This document shows, one piece after another, positions 1 through 8,974 of a DNA stretch of 64,000 bases. Source of the DNA: Sutcliffiella tianshenii (lineage in GTDB: Bacteria; Bacillota; Bacilli; Bacillales; Bacillaceae_I); NCBI RefSeq assembly GCF_016908565.1, contig NZ_JAFBED010000003.1, positions 1-64,000 of the forward strand. The letters run 5' to 3'. How positions within the stretch are numbered: position 1 is the first letter of the stretch; each line of letters opens with the position of its first letter. The notes below the pieces were generated by a model. That model saw only the letters and a list, made by a program, of their open reading frames with translations, was not told the origin of the DNA and ran no database searches. Position numbers and translations under genes: made by a program.

Positions 1-62
<62 letters not shown>

Positions 63-208
63 AGTTTGAGCTTATGCTCAAATGTTGACTAGCTTTGTAT
101 TACTTTTTCGTTCTTTGTTAATCTCTATGAGATTAACGTGGACGCTGTTGTTTTGTTTAGTTTTCAAAGATCATTTCAATCAGCCAATCGCTCAGAAGCG
201 ACTTTATT

Positions 209-238
209 AATATAACATGTTTCATCGTTTTAAGTCAA
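209..238 (-). promoter_or_regulatory. rrn proximal promoter (P2-like)
   Basis: Minus-strand -35 TTGACT (233-238) and -10 TATATT (209-214) are separated by 18 bp and lie about 150 bp upstream of the 16S 5' end. Downstream, the leader carries a CTTTGAAAACTAAAC stretch (about 155-170) typical of Bacillus rRNA leaders, probably the boxA antitermination region. Confidence 0.75.
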
Positions 239-303
239 CATGTTTTTTAACTTTTTTCTTTCGTCTGTCTCGCAAGTTGTTTTCTCTTGCGGCGACGAAT
301 ACT

Positions 304-333
304 AATATACCACGGATTATTTATACACGTCAA
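304..333 (-). promoter_or_regulatory. rrn distal promoter (P1-like)
   Basis: Minus-strand -35 TTGACG (328-333) and -10 TATATT (304-309), again with an 18-bp spacer, exactly 95 bp upstream of the other rrn promoter. Tandem sigma-A promoters are the usual arrangement for Bacillus rRNA operons. Apart from these promoters the stretch 63-468 holds no gene; a plus-strand frame there is not preceded by a ribosome binding site. Confidence 0.75.
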
Positions 334-468
334 TAACACTTTTAAACTTTTTTAAAATAATTTTTCGAAGATCTTTTCTTGAGTGAAACTCCAGAAACAA
401 TATCCTACTATAGATATCCATTCAAGAATAAGTATTTCTGGAGTTCTTTGATTGAAATAGCTTTTTTG

Positions 469-1338
469 TTATTCTACTACCTTATATTTTCGGTGGTACA
501 CACCCTTGCCCTTCGTCTCGATCTGTTCAACTTCGATGTAGCCTTTTTCTACAAGATATCCGACTAGAACGCTCAGGTCCACCGAATATTTGGATAGCTC
601 GGAATGATGCAACAGTTCATGGTAGGACCAGGACTCCTCTTTTTCAGCCATCGCCTCCAAGAGATGCTTGGCTCCAGTCTTGGTCCTCGAATAGATAAGG
701 AACTCACTTGCCAGGAAAAGCAGTTCCAGTCTTTTATCGATAGGCTCGTCTCCTGCGATGAGCTCTTCATATAATTTATAGATTTCCGGCTCGATTTTTT
801 TCACCTGACTCCAGACAGTAAGCTCCGGATGGAAACCATGATCGATTACTGCAAGCCTTGCTAGATGATGAAGGGAATGCACGATATGGTTGTAGGCATC
901 CAGATAGTGTTTGCTATCAAAGAAATCCTTACCTTCCAAATATCTTCTGATCAGCTTGGAAAATTCAATACCGATTTTCAATTTTCTATCCTCTAACGGG
1001 AAATCAAGAAGCTTGCCCCGAAGCAGATGGATAAATTCATTTCGATCAAACAGAACTTTACCATTGATGATCCAGTCTATCACACGGCGATTGGTTCCAA
1101 TGGTAATCCATTCAGCAAGCTGTTCTTCGCTTGCTATATAAAGTGCAGCCTTTTTATCCTGCAATTCGTAGTGCTTTACAAACAAAGGAACTTCTTGCTC
1201 TCGGACAATCATGAAAAGGATGACATCGAATTTATCTGTGTTGGGACTGATCGGATTTTTCTTTTCTATCATTAAGATCCCTTGTGTATTCCATTGGCTT
1301 GCTCGTTCTTGGTATATGGGACGAAGTAAATCTTCCAT
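469..1338 (-). CDS. ygxA: YgxA-like nucleotidyltransferase-like protein
   Basis: Protein of 289 residues resembling B. subtilis YgxA, annotated as nucleotidyltransferase-like; no biochemical role is established. The N-terminal ~115 residues look like a degenerate nucleotidyltransferase fold and the C-terminal part (~180-289) like a winged helix with a helical spacer. I see no intact GS-x-DxD catalytic motif, so catalysis is doubtful. The start is ATG at 1338, eight bases after GGAGG; the in-frame TTG one codon earlier is less likely. It lies directly downstream-facing the rRNA promoters, as in B. subtilis, and is transcribed toward the rrn operon. Confidence 0.85.
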   Translation of the reverse strand: MEDLLRPIYQERASQWNTQGILMIEKKNPISPNTDKFDVILFMIVREQEVPLFVKHYELQDKKAALYIASEEQLAEWITIGTNRRVIDWIINGKVLFDRNEFIHLLRGKLLDFPLEDRKLKIGIEFSKLIRRYLEGKDFFDSKHYLDAYNHIVHSLHHLARLAVIDHGFHPELTVWSQVKKIEPEIYKLYEELIAGDEPIDKRLELLFLASEFLIYSRTKTGAKHLLEAMAEKEESWSYHELLHHSELSKYSVDLSVLVGYLVEKGYIEVEQIETKGKGVYHRKYKVVE

Positions 1339-1526
1339 CAATTAGACCTCCAATTAATAAGAGTTTCCCCTACTATTCGACACGTTTTGTTTAAAACCTT
1401 CTATCTGAATGTAATCCAGAACTTTCTGTTAACTGCATTGTCATAAATCTGTAGATATATGTAGAAGGTTGCCATCCACTTTTTGTCCTTTTTTGTGATA
1501 TTATAATGATTTAGGAGGTTATGCAG

Positions 1527-1880
1527 ATGGCAGGTAAATATTCCAATAAGATAAATAGAATTAGAACCTTCGCATTAAGTCTTGTTTTTATTGGCTTTTT
1601 CGTCATGTATATCGGGATTTTCTTTAAGACGAATATGCTTGTGATGACTTTGTTTATGATACTTGGCTTATTGTGCATTATAGGTTCTACCGTAGTGTAT
1701 TTATGGATCGGCTTGATTTCGACAAAAGCGGTCCAAGTAGTTTGCCCGAGTTGCGGCAAGGTTACCAAGGTACTTGGTCGAGTGGATATGTGCATGTTCT
1801 GCAACGAGCCGCTGACTATGGATCCAAGCTTGGCGGGTAAAGAGTTTGACGAAAGCTACAACCACAAAAAAGAAAGCTGA
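1527..1880 (+). CDS. ygzB: YgzB family zinc-ribbon membrane protein
   Basis: Small membrane protein of 117 residues, the same length as B. subtilis YgzB as I recall it. Two transmembrane segments (about 12-34 and 38-65) are followed by a cytosolic four-cysteine zinc ribbon (C73, C76, C89, C92; CPSC and CMFC). Function unknown. Start ATG 1527 is preferred over ATG 1521 because AGGAGG (1513-1518) sits eight bases before the former and only two before the latter. It is convergent with perR, and its stop codon lies inside the shared terminator palindrome. Confidence 0.9.
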   Translation: MAGKYSNKINRIRTFALSLVFIGFFVMYIGIFFKTNMLVMTLFMILGLLCIIGSTVVYLWIGLISTKAVQVVCPSCGKVTKVLGRVDMCMFCNEPLTMDPSLAGKEFDESYNHKKES

Positions 1881-1900
1881 TAGGAATTCCTATCAGCTTT
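1873..1900. terminator. Bidirectional terminator between ygzB and perR
   Basis: A perfect 28-bp palindrome (AAAGCTGATAGGAA and its complement) flanked by A-run on the left and T-run on the right, so it can terminate both convergent genes. It overlaps the last codons of ygzB. Confidence 0.9.
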
Positions 1901-1911
1901 TTTATTTAGCT

Positions 1912-2346
1912 TTAATGTGCGCCTTTATCGCACTCAGGACATACTCCGTAAATCTCCATGCGATGGCGACTTACCTTGAATCCTGTGACATGGGCTGCAA
2001 GAGCCTCCACTTCATCAAGACCCGGGTAATGAAAGTCGACAATCTTGCCGCAGTCGTCACAGATCAGATGGTAGTGGTCGGTTGTTACATAATCGAAACG
2101 ACTAGAGTTATCTCCGTATGTTAGTTCTTTTACCAAACCAACCTCACGAAACACGCGTAAATTGTTATAAACGGTAGCGACACTCATGTTAGGGAATTTC
2201 CCCTCGAGCGCTTTATATATATCATCAGCTGTTGGGTGAGACATAGATTGTATAAGATACTCTAAAATCGCATGACGCTGTGGAGTGATTCGAACTCCAG
2301 TTTGCTTCAATGTTTCGAGCGCTTCTTTTAATTGTTCGTTTGCCAC
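1912..2346 (-). CDS. perR: Peroxide-responsive repressor PerR
   Basis: Fur-family metalloregulator that represses peroxide-defence genes with Fe2+ or Mn2+ and is inactivated by metal-catalysed histidine oxidation. With the GTG start at 2346 (seven bases after GAGGTG) the protein has 144 residues and all known PerR positions fall in register: sensing-site ligands H37, D85, H91, H93, D104 and structural zinc ligands C96, C99, C136, C139. The winged helix includes the conserved [16 protein letters not shown] stretch. An ATG two codons upstream (2352) is an alternative start but is too close to the SD. A PerR box lies in its own promoter region, implying autoregulation. Peroxiredoxin bcp is about 4 kb away. 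Confidence 0.98.
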   Translation of the reverse strand: MANEQLKEALETLKQTGVRITPQRHAILEYLIQSMSHPTADDIYKALEGKFPNMSVATVYNNLRVFREVGLVKELTYGDNSSRFDYVTTDHYHLICDDCGKIVDFHYPGLDEVEALAAHVTGFKVSRHRMEIYGVCPECDKGAH

Positions 2347-2381
2347 AGTCATGCACCTCACTTTTCATAAAGATTCTTACT

Positions 2382-2396
2382 TTATAATATTTATAA
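2382..2396. promoter_or_regulatory. PerR box upstream of perR
   Basis: TTATAATATTTATAA matches the Bacillus Per box TTATAATNATTATAA at all but one defined position. It is 36 bp before the perR start codon, where autoregulation is known in B. subtilis. Confidence 0.75.
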
Positions 2397-2449
2397 ATAG
2401 TGTACCTCTAAATTCATCTTTTTGTCAATATTCTTCTATACTATAGTTA

Positions 2450-3007
2450 TTATGAAAGTTCAGGTTTTAGTATCGGTTCTTCCTGTTTCAATTGAACATT
2501 GACGTATCTGGCAACCACGAATAGATAGTCGGATAAACGATTCAAGTAGGCCAGGACATTTGGGGAAAGTTCCCTGCTAAGACTGACCGCCGATCTCTCC
2601 GCCCTTCTTACAATGGTTCGTGCACAGTGCAGTGCCGCACCCGCTTTTGTTCCGCCTGGCAGAATGAAGTTCTTAAGTGGCGGCAACGTGGCATCCAACG
2701 TATCCAATTCTTCTTCAAGCTTCGCAACATGCTCTTCTTTCAGCTTCCAGCGTACTTCCTTCCCAGCTGGTGTCGCAAGCTCCGCTCCTACATGGAACAG
2801 GATGGTTTGAATGGTTTGGAAAGATTGAAGCAGTTTATCCTTCTTATCGAACTTTTCATCCCTTAAATAGGAGATTGCCAACCCGATCATGGAATTCGCT
2901 TCATCACATGTCCCGTATGCTTCCACTCTTTCGTGATTTTTGTCCACTCTCTGCCCATACACTAAAGATGTTTGCCCTTTGTCACCGGTTTTCGTGTAGA
3001 TTTTCAT
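2450..3007 (-). CDS. yvqK: ATP:cob(I)alamin adenosyltransferase (PduO/YvqK type)
   Basis: Protein of 185 residues that transfers adenosyl from ATP to cob(I)alamin to form coenzyme B12. The N-terminus MKIYTKTGDKGQTSL is the family ATP-binding loop, and the C-terminal helices carry RRAERS and the NRLSDYLFVVAR segment, both hallmarks of PduO-type enzymes. Length is normal. The start codon is only two bases after the stop of the upstream hydroxyacid dehydrogenase gene, so the two form an operon with translational coupling. It reads toward perR. Confidence 0.95.
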   Translation of the reverse strand: MKIYTKTGDKGQTSLVYGQRVDKNHERVEAYGTCDEANSMIGLAISYLRDEKFDKKDKLLQSFQTIQTILFHVGAELATPAGKEVRWKLKEEHVAKLEEELDTLDATLPPLKNFILPGGTKAGAALHCARTIVRRAERSAVSLSRELSPNVLAYLNRLSDYLFVVARYVNVQLKQEEPILKPELS

Positions 3008-3009
3008 GT

Positions 3010-3966
3010 TTAGTATCCCCTTTTCACATTAATTATGTTTTGATAATCGGAACCACCCTGCAGATACACTTGTAAGTTGTGCTGAAATATTTCGAGGGCA
3101 CGTGGCTGGTAGCCTTTTGTTCTGCTGGATAAGTGGGGTGTAACGGTTACATTTTCCATCTTCCAGAAGGGATGATCCTGCGGCAATGGCTCCACTTCGA
3201 ATACATCGAGGACTGCATGGGCAATCTCGCCATGCTCCAATGCATGCATCAACATCTTTTCGTCCACTAGATCTCCACGACCAACGTTTATGAAAACCGC
3301 ACTATTTTTCATCAAGGAAAAGTGCTTCTCTTTAAGGAGTCTTCGCGTTTCTATTGTGCTTGGCAACACACTGACGACATAGTCAGATTGAGGCAACACT
3401 ATGTCAAGCTCGTTCAAGGTGTACATTTCATCTATGAACGGAACTCCACGTCCACTGCTATTCACACCTAGGATCCGCATGGAAAATGCGGATGCCAAAC
3501 GGGCAATTTCCCCTCCGATTGATCCGGCACCCAATATCGTCAATGTCCTTCCATTGAGTTCGGATATCGGTGTGTTCCGATCCCACTTCCCCTCGATTTC
3601 ACTTGCAATCAGCCTTTTGGTGTTGCGTGCTGTTTGAAGCATCATGGCTAGGGTATATTCTGCCATCGGTATTTTATGTATGCCTTTTGCATTGGTAACC
3701 AATATGTTTCGTTGGTCCAATTCTTTCAATGGCATTAGTTCCATTCCCGCTGAGGTGACCATGATCCATCGGAGGGCGGAAGCATCGTGGATATGGTGCG
3801 GTTTTAGATCCTCTCCATATGTTATCAATACCTCTGCTGTTGTCCATTCCTCGGAAGGGACCAGATCAATATTTTCATAAAAGGAAAAGGTGACGGCAGG
3901 AAAATGGATCTTCAACCTTTCGACCAACTCTTGTTGATCCGGTATAAATGTGGAAACGACCAGCAT
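3010..3966 (-). CDS. D-2-hydroxyacid dehydrogenase family protein
   Basis: NAD(P)-dependent oxidoreductase of 318 residues interconverting 2-hydroxy and 2-keto acids; the exact substrate cannot be read from sequence. NAD-binding GAGSIGGE occurs at 146-153 and the catalytic set is in place: R230 (NVGRGDLVDE), E259 (FEVEP) and H278 (PHLS). Start ATG 3966 follows GGAGG by about nine bases; the upstream in-frame TTG belongs to the SD region. First gene of an operon with the cobalamin adenosyltransferase. Confidence 0.9.
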   Translation of the reverse strand: MLVVSTFIPDQQELVERLKIHFPAVTFSFYENIDLVPSEEWTTAEVLITYGEDLKPHHIHDASALRWIMVTSAGMELMPLKELDQRNILVTNAKGIHKIPMAEYTLAMMLQTARNTKRLIASEIEGKWDRNTPISELNGRTLTILGAGSIGGEIARLASAFSMRILGVNSSGRGVPFIDEMYTLNELDIVLPQSDYVVSVLPSTIETRRLLKEKHFSLMKNSAVFINVGRGDLVDEKMLMHALEHGEIAHAVLDVFEVEPLPQDHPFWKMENVTVTPHLSSRTKGYQPRALEIFQHNLQVYLQGGSDYQNIINVKRGY

Positions 3967-4012
3967 CTTTCCATCCTCCAATAAAGTGCTTTTCTTCTAT
4001 ATAAACAAAAAA

Positions 4013-4047
4013 CCGCCTGCATGTCCAAAGACAAGCAGGCGGTTTTT
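4013..4047 (-). terminator. Terminator downstream of the AbgT-family gene
   Basis: CCGCCTGC and GCAGGCGG form an 8-bp stem around a 14-base loop; T-runs follow on both strands (plus strand 4043-4047, minus strand below 4012). It lies just after the transporter stop codon at 4056 and before the hydroxyacid dehydrogenase start, so that operon has a separate promoter or depends on read-through. Confidence 0.85.
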
Positions 4048-4055
4048 GATTTATT

Positions 4056-5600
4056 TTATCCAACATAGTCGATTGGAGCGTTCGGTCCGATTGGAAGACC
4101 TGTAAGCATCCAGATGATCAGCATTGCCACCCATACGATAGTAAAGAATACTGAGTATGGAATCATTGTAGAGATCAATGTTCCGATTCCTACTTTTTTA
4201 TCATATTTCTGCGCGAAGGCGATAACGATCGCAAAGTATGGCATCAAAGGTGAAATGATATTTGTAGTCGAATCAGCTACACGATAAGCCAACTGAGTCA
4301 GCTCCGGTGAATAGCCAAGACCCATCATCATCGGTACGAAAACCGGTGCCATGATTGCCCATTTTGCTGATGCACTACCGATGAACAGGTTAATGAATCC
4401 TGTTACCACGATGAATGCAAGGATAAGAAGAATTCCCATTAATTTATTTTCGCTGTCAAAACCGAGACTTTGAATCAATTCCGCACCGTTAACGGCAAGA
4501 ACGATACCAAGTTTCGTTTCATTGAAGTATGCGACAAATTGTCCAGCAACAAATGCAAGGACGATATATGCACCCATCGTTGACATTGTGTCCGACATTT
4601 GGTTTGCTACATCCTTGTCGTTCTTGATGGATTTTGTAATCATTCCATAAACAAGACCTGGTATGAAGAACATGATCAGAATGACTGGTACTAGCGTGTG
4701 GAAGAATGGCGCTTCAAGAATCGTTCCATCTCCACGCAATGGTCCCCAGGATGGTACAACCAATAACGCCAATACTGCAATGGTTGCTACAAATGCAAAT
4801 AGCGCAGCCCAAAGGCCTTTCTTTTCTTCAGGCTTCAGATAGTTGACATCACCTTGATATGCACCCTTGTACTCGCCAAGGCGCGGCTCGACGATCTTGT
4901 CCGTTACAAATGTACCTACAATAGTAAGTACAAAAACGGAAGCGAACATGAAGTAGAAGTTCATCATATAGTTCATGTTTTCCGCGTACTCTGGGTTAAC
5001 TGTAGCAGCTGCTTCTTGTGTAAGTGATCCTAATAGTGGATCCAGGGAAGTCAATAGAAGGTTCGCACTGAATCCTGCGGAAACCCCAGCAAATGCTGCA
5101 GCTAAACCAGCTAAAGGATGACGGCCAAGACCTGCGAAAAGTACAGCTCCAAGTGGAGTCAATACTACATAGCCTGCATCTGCAGCCATGGAGGACATAA
5201 TACCACCGAATACAAGAGCCGCAGTCATAAGCTGTCTTGGTACGGATGTTACAAGACCACGGAGCCCTGCACTGATCAGTCCTGATCTTTCAGCAAGTCC
5301 GATACCGATCATTGTTACAAGAACCGTTCCAAGCGGAGCAAATCCTGTAAAGTTGGTAACCGCACTCTCAAAAATGTACTTGATTCCTTCTGCGCTAAGT
5401 AAGTTCTTTACCTGAAGGACCTCGCCTTCGTTCACCGGATCATCGACTTGTACACCCATGGCGGAAAATACGCCAGAAAGCACAATGATCAAAAGCGCAA
5501 AGATGGCGAATAATGTTACCGGATGTGGAAGCTTGTTACCGGCACGTTCGATCATATCCAACGCACGCATGACAAACCCACGTTTCTTTGTTGTTTCCAT
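4056..5600 (-). CDS. AbgT family transporter
   Basis: Polytopic membrane protein of 514 residues, the usual length for AbgT (p-aminobenzoyl-glutamate transporter) family members. Known members import aminobenzoyl-glutamate or export sulfonamide-like antimetabolites; which applies here is not readable. About 12 hydrophobic segments are seen, with the N-terminal segment following ERAGNKLPHPVTLF and conserved blocks near the two re-entrant hairpins (PLGTVLVTMIGIGLAERSGL; GSASAKWAIMAPVFVPM). Start ATG 5600 is nine bases after AAAGGGG. Monocistronic, with its own terminator. Confidence 0.92.
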   Translation of the reverse strand: METTKKRGFVMRALDMIERAGNKLPHPVTLFAIFALLIIVLSGVFSAMGVQVDDPVNEGEVLQVKNLLSAEGIKYIFESAVTNFTGFAPLGTVLVTMIGIGLAERSGLISAGLRGLVTSVPRQLMTAALVFGGIMSSMAADAGYVVLTPLGAVLFAGLGRHPLAGLAAAFAGVSAGFSANLLLTSLDPLLGSLTQEAAATVNPEYAENMNYMMNFYFMFASVFVLTIVGTFVTDKIVEPRLGEYKGAYQGDVNYLKPEEKKGLWAALFAFVATIAVLALLVVPSWGPLRGDGTILEAPFFHTLVPVILIMFFIPGLVYGMITKSIKNDKDVANQMSDTMSTMGAYIVLAFVAGQFVAYFNETKLGIVLAVNGAELIQSLGFDSENKLMGILLILAFIVVTGFINLFIGSASAKWAIMAPVFVPMMMGLGYSPELTQLAYRVADSTTNIISPLMPYFAIVIAFAQKYDKKVGIGTLISTMIPYSVFFTIVWVAMLIIWMLTGLPIGPNAPIDYVG

Positions 5601-5786
5601 CGTGTAATACCCCTTTCTCAATCTATGAAATTTTCAAAAAACGATGAATAAAAACCAGATTTCAGTATAATAAATATCTCTTAAAGATGGAAGGGTTATA
5701 GGAAATCGCGGAAAATAACCAATTTTAGAAATAATTAGTATGTTCGCATGACCCCATTTTCTGATACCCGTTACGACGGGTGGGGT

Positions 5787-5990
5787 TTTATCATGTGAAA
5801 TTGATTTATCGTTGACAATCTGCTTATATCAACGGATTGGAACCTGGATTTTTTCTTGCGAAATTGATATATCCACGAAAATCTTTATATATCAACGGAT
5901 TGGAACCGGATATCAACGAAAAAAAAGATATATCAATGGTTTTTATAATATATCAACGAAAATGAATCACATATCGATAAACCGCACATT
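5787..5990. repeat. Array of degenerate 20-21 bp repeats with TATATCAACG core
   Basis: Within the gene-free interval 5601-6207 a core TATATCAACG(G/A) recurs with a period of 20-21 bp. Unit starts are about 5787, 5805, 5825, (5846 decayed), 5868, 5888, 5909, 5929, 5949 and 5970. Units 5825-5844 and 5888-5907 are identical over 20 bases. The core is conserved; the remaining ~10 bases vary. Between the abgT promoter and the array, 5738-5788 also contains an ACCCG/CGGGT stem flanked by CCCCA/TGGGG. Confidence 0.8.
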
Positions 5991-6067
5991 CCGACATTTT
6001 TCTCGCACAGACAGCCATAAGCATCCACTCCAACTCGACAACCCGCCCCTCCACAACCCAACCAACA

Positions 6068-6100
6068 AAAAAGGAGTGCAAGCTGCGATCGCTTGCACTC
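6068..6100 (-). terminator. Terminator of bcp
   Basis: GAGTGCAAGC (6074-6083) pairs with GCTTGCACTC (6091-6100); on the minus strand the hairpin is followed by TTTTTT (6067-6072). It lies about 110 bp past the bcp stop. Confidence 0.8.
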
Positions 6101-6207
6101 TCTATACACGTCAACTTTTGAGGAGGTATGCCCTACACTATAAGATACTCCGGGGACAACCTTTTGGAATTAGACGTTTGCCTTATTTATGGAAAAATAG
6201 GCGTTCT

Positions 6208-6678
6208 TCAATTCAGGTTTTCCTTGATATAGGCTAACGCTTCCTCTACATGTCCCTTCACCTTCACTTTTCTCCATTCCTTTACAAGCTGCCCTTCTTT
6301 ATCAATGATGAAAGTGCTGCGCTCGATTCCCATATATTCTTTTCCGAAATTCTTTTTCAGCTTCCATACATCATACAGTTCTGCAACCTTGTGGTCCTCG
6401 TCCACCAGCAATAAAAACGGAAGGCCATGCTTTTCGATGAACTTCTCATGCTTTGATAGCGGATCTGGACTCACCCCGAGGATGACGGTATCCAATTCCG
6501 AGAAATTTTCATGCTGGTCACGGAAATCACATGCCTGCGTGGTACAGCCTGGTGTCATGTCCTTCGGATAGAAATAGAGGATGACATTTTTACCTTTGTA
6601 ATCGGATAGTTTTACTTTTTCTCCATTAGTTGCCTCTATAGAAAAGTCAGGTGCTTTTTTTCCTGTTTCGACTGTCAT
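6208..6678 (-). CDS. bcp: Thioredoxin-dependent thiol peroxidase Bcp
   Basis: Peroxiredoxin of 156 residues (B. subtilis YgaF), reducing hydroperoxides with thioredoxin. Peroxidatic C45 sits in the motif DMTPGCTTQA, and C50 five residues later is the likely resolving cysteine of the atypical 2-Cys type. The FYPKD and GVSPD segments of the fold are present, and length is standard. Position between perR and gsaB is conserved with B. subtilis. No convincing PerR box was found directly in front of it. Confidence 0.96.
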   Translation of the reverse strand: MTVETGKKAPDFSIEATNGEKVKLSDYKGKNVILYFYPKDMTPGCTTQACDFRDQHENFSELDTVILGVSPDPLSKHEKFIEKHGLPFLLLVDEDHKVAELYDVWKLKKNFGKEYMGIERSTFIIDKEGQLVKEWRKVKVKGHVEEALAYIKENLN

Positions 6679-6763
6679 GAATCGATTCCTCCTTGAATGA
6701 ACGCTATGTATATAGTAGCGTATCGAATTCGGAGGTCTATTTCAACTTTTGAGATGCCTTGAT

Positions 6764-7210
6764 TTACTTTTTCTTCCCTTCCCTGCCGTCCATATGGAGT
6801 ACGACCCGAACTACAAATGCAGCAGGCATCACAAATCCGATCAGGGCCTCTGCCATTGCGATGACACGCCCTATCCCTACCGGCGTCACATCCCCATATC
6901 CAACCGTCAATATCGTAACCGCACTGAAATAGACGGAATGAGTAAAGATGTTGAAATAATTCCCTGTGATTTCGACCCCATTTTCCACAAGAACCGGAAT
7001 TCCTTCAATATGGAGCACTGTATATAAAAGTCCAAATGAAATGAGCAAGGTAAAATAAATGAGAAGCAATAATAGCAGGGTTTCCTTTGATACATAAGGC
7101 ATACTTCTGCTGTCTGAAGCGAAAACGTTCGAAAAGCTTATGCTGATTGCAACAAAAATAAAAAGGATCACCAATAAATAAAGCATCGTACTCCCCCAAT
7201 TTGCGGACAT
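6764..7210 (-). CDS. Two-TM potassium channel family protein
   Basis: Membrane protein of 148 residues with the K+ selectivity filter TVGYGD (102-107) preceded by a pore helix. Hydrophobic segments are at about 10-30, 44-68 and 112-138, so there is one extra N-terminal helix beside the two of the Ion_trans_2 fold. No RCK/TrkA_N regulatory domain follows. Start ATG 7210 follows AAGGA; ATG 7186 after GGGGGAG is an almost equally good alternative (140 residues). It is divergent from gsaB. Confidence 0.85.
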   Translation of the reverse strand: MSANWGSTMLYLLVILFIFVAISISFSNVFASDSRSMPYVSKETLLLLLLIYFTLLISFGLLYTVLHIEGIPVLVENGVEITGNYFNIFTHSVYFSAVTILTVGYGDVTPVGIGRVIAMAEALIGFVMPAAFVVRVVLHMDGREGKKK

Positions 7211-7347
7211 GCCATCCTTACAATATACGCAATGGATCCGGAGGTATGCTTGATAAATTTATTGATAGAATGGGAGAGAATTTTATAGAAGCCGTGTTTC
7301 GTGTTAGAATAACGTATTATGCGTATTAGAAGCTTAGGAGGATACAT

Positions 7348-8643
7348 ATGAATTTCACCAAATCAGAGCAGATACATGAAGAAGCCCTGCAGCATATCGT
7401 CGGCGGGGTAAACAGCCCATCAAGATCTTTCAAGGCAGTGGGCGGCGGCGCCCCGGTTGTCATGGAGCGAGGCGAAGGTGCCTATTTCTGGGACGTGGAC
7501 GGGAATAAGTACATCGATTATCTTGCTGCCTATGGACCCATCATCACCGGTCATGCACACCCGCATATCACCGAGGCGATCGAACGTGCTGCAAAGAACG
7601 GTGTGCTTTACGGGACTCCGACCCCACACGAAGTGAAGTTTGCCAAAATGCTGAAGGAAGCGATGCCTGCCATGGACAAGGTCCGGTTTGTCAATTCAGG
7701 AACCGAGGCGGTCATGACTACGATCCGGGTGGCCCGTGCTTATACTGGCCGGGATAAGATCATTAAATTTGCAGGCTGCTATCACGGGCATTCGGATCTT
7801 GTGCTCGTTGCAGCGGGGTCTGGCCCCTCCACTCTGGGCACCCCGGATTCTGCAGGTGTCCCAAAGAGCATCGCAAATGAAGTGATCACCGTACCGTTCA
7901 ATGATATCGAACCTTATAAGGAAGCTTTGGCAAAATGGGGAGATCAAATTGCAGCGGTTCTCGTTGAACCGATTGTCGGCAATTTCGGGATTGTGGAACC
8001 AATGCCAGGTTTTCTGGAGCAGGTCAATGAACTTACACATGAAGCCGGTGCGCTTGTCATCTACGATGAAGTCATCACTGCTTTCCGTTTCATGTACGGT
8101 GGAGCGCAGGACATGCTTGGGGTGAAGCCCGACTTGACTGCACTCGGTAAAATCATCGGCGGCGGACTTCCTATCGGGGCATACGGCGGCCGCCAAGAAA
8201 TAATGGAAAAGGTCGCACCGCTCGGACCTGCGTATCAGGCAGGAACGATGGCAGGCAACCCAGCATCCATCCTTTCCGGAATTGCTTGCCTTGAGGTCCT
8301 GAAGCAGGAAGGCTTGTATGAGCATCTTGATCATATCGGCGGACTTTTGGAAGAAGGGATACTTGCGCGAGCGGAAAAATACGGAATCACCATTACAATC
8401 AACCGCTTAAAAGGTGCACTGACCATCTACTTCACTGATGAAAAGGTCGTGAACTATGAACAGGCAGAAAACACCGATGGAGAGAAATTCGCGAAGTTCT
8501 TCAAGCTGATGCTGAATCAGGGCATCAACCTTGCACCATCGAAATATGAGGCGTGGTTTGTGACAATTGCCCATACAGAAGAGGATGTTGCGGTTACTCT
8601 TGATGCTGTCGAGCACGCTTTCAAGGAATTGGCTAATGCATAA
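7348..8643 (+). CDS. gsaB: Glutamate-1-semialdehyde 2,1-aminomutase (GsaB/HemL2 type)
   Basis: PLP enzyme of 431 residues converting glutamate-1-semialdehyde to 5-aminolevulinate, the tetrapyrrole precursor. PLP lysine is K268 in [12 protein letters not shown], the cofactor aspartate is D240 in YDEVITAFR, and NSGTEA (116-121) binds phosphate. Bacilli usually also carry hemL in the hem operon; this is the second paralogue, syntenic with B. subtilis gsaB between ygaF and ygaE. SD is TAGGAGG with ATG 7348. A strong terminator follows. Confidence 0.96.
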   Translation: MNFTKSEQIHEEALQHIVGGVNSPSRSFKAVGGGAPVVMERGEGAYFWDVDGNKYIDYLAAYGPIITGHAHPHITEAIERAAKNGVLYGTPTPHEVKFAKMLKEAMPAMDKVRFVNSGTEAVMTTIRVARAYTGRDKIIKFAGCYHGHSDLVLVAAGSGPSTLGTPDSAGVPKSIANEVITVPFNDIEPYKEALAKWGDQIAAVLVEPIVGNFGIVEPMPGFLEQVNELTHEAGALVIYDEVITAFRFMYGGAQDMLGVKPDLTALGKIIGGGLPIGAYGGRQEIMEKVAPLGPAYQAGTMAGNPASILSGIACLEVLKQEGLYEHLDHIGGLLEEGILARAEKYGITITINRLKGALTIYFTDEKVVNYEQAENTDGEKFAKFFKLMLNQGINLAPSKYEAWFVTIAHTEEDVAVTLDAVEHAFKELANA

Positions 8644-8651
8644 ATATACAT

Positions 8652-8690
8652 CGAGGAGTGTACAAGTACACTCCTCTTTTTTTATCAAAA
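8652..8690 (+). terminator. Terminator of gsaB
   Basis: GAGGAGTGTA and TACACTCCTC form a 10-bp perfect stem around CAAG, followed by TTTTTTT; nine bases after the gsaB stop. Confidence 0.93.
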
Positions 8691-8825
8691 CTATTGAAAA
8701 CGCTTACAAATAAACGTTTCTTCCAATTTTCCAATCTAGGTCTCCCCTCCCCTTCTTTGTATAAAAAATTGATTTTTCCATAAAGAAGTGATAGTATATA
8801 GATTAAAGTCTGAAAATTCCCTTTT

Positions 8826-8974
8826 TTGACAAATGTATGTCCATTCGGAATATTAGACAGCCGCAAATCAAACAGCGCACTGCAATGCGCTCCCACATTT
8901 CTATCATATACTACAGGAGGTGAATGGCTAGTTAGGGTCCCCTCTTAAAATCCCTAGTTTACAGCCAAGTAAAT
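8826..8974 (+). promoter_or_regulatory. Promoter and leader of the glutamate-synthase-like gene
   Basis: TTGACA (8826-8831), 17 bp, AATATT (8849-8854) makes a good sigma-A promoter. The leader carries a small hairpin AGCGCA/TGCGCT (about 8873-8890) and then a perfect SD AGGAGGTGA followed by ATG GCT AGT TAG at 8924-8935, a three-codon frame in phase with the main gene. The main ATG at 8975 has no visible SD. No T-box or glnR-type site was recognised. The rest of 8684-8825 holds nothing recognisable. Confidence 0.6.

Noticed and set aside
379-567. Open frame upstream of the rRNA promoters overlapping ygxA 3' end
   Set aside because: No ribosome binding site, overlaps the well-supported ygxA on the other strand.
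1502-1516. PerR box TTATAATGATTTAGG before ygzB
   Set aside because: Second half-site fails to match; more likely the -10 region and SD.
6120-6232. Small gene after AGGAGGT ATG at 6129
   Set aside because: SD-to-ATG distance is only about one base, and the frame runs into bcp on the other strand.
7420-8334. Long antisense frames within gsaB and similar ones in the glutamate-synthase-like gene
   Set aside because: Shadow frames of GC-biased codons; no SD and the plus-strand genes are certain.
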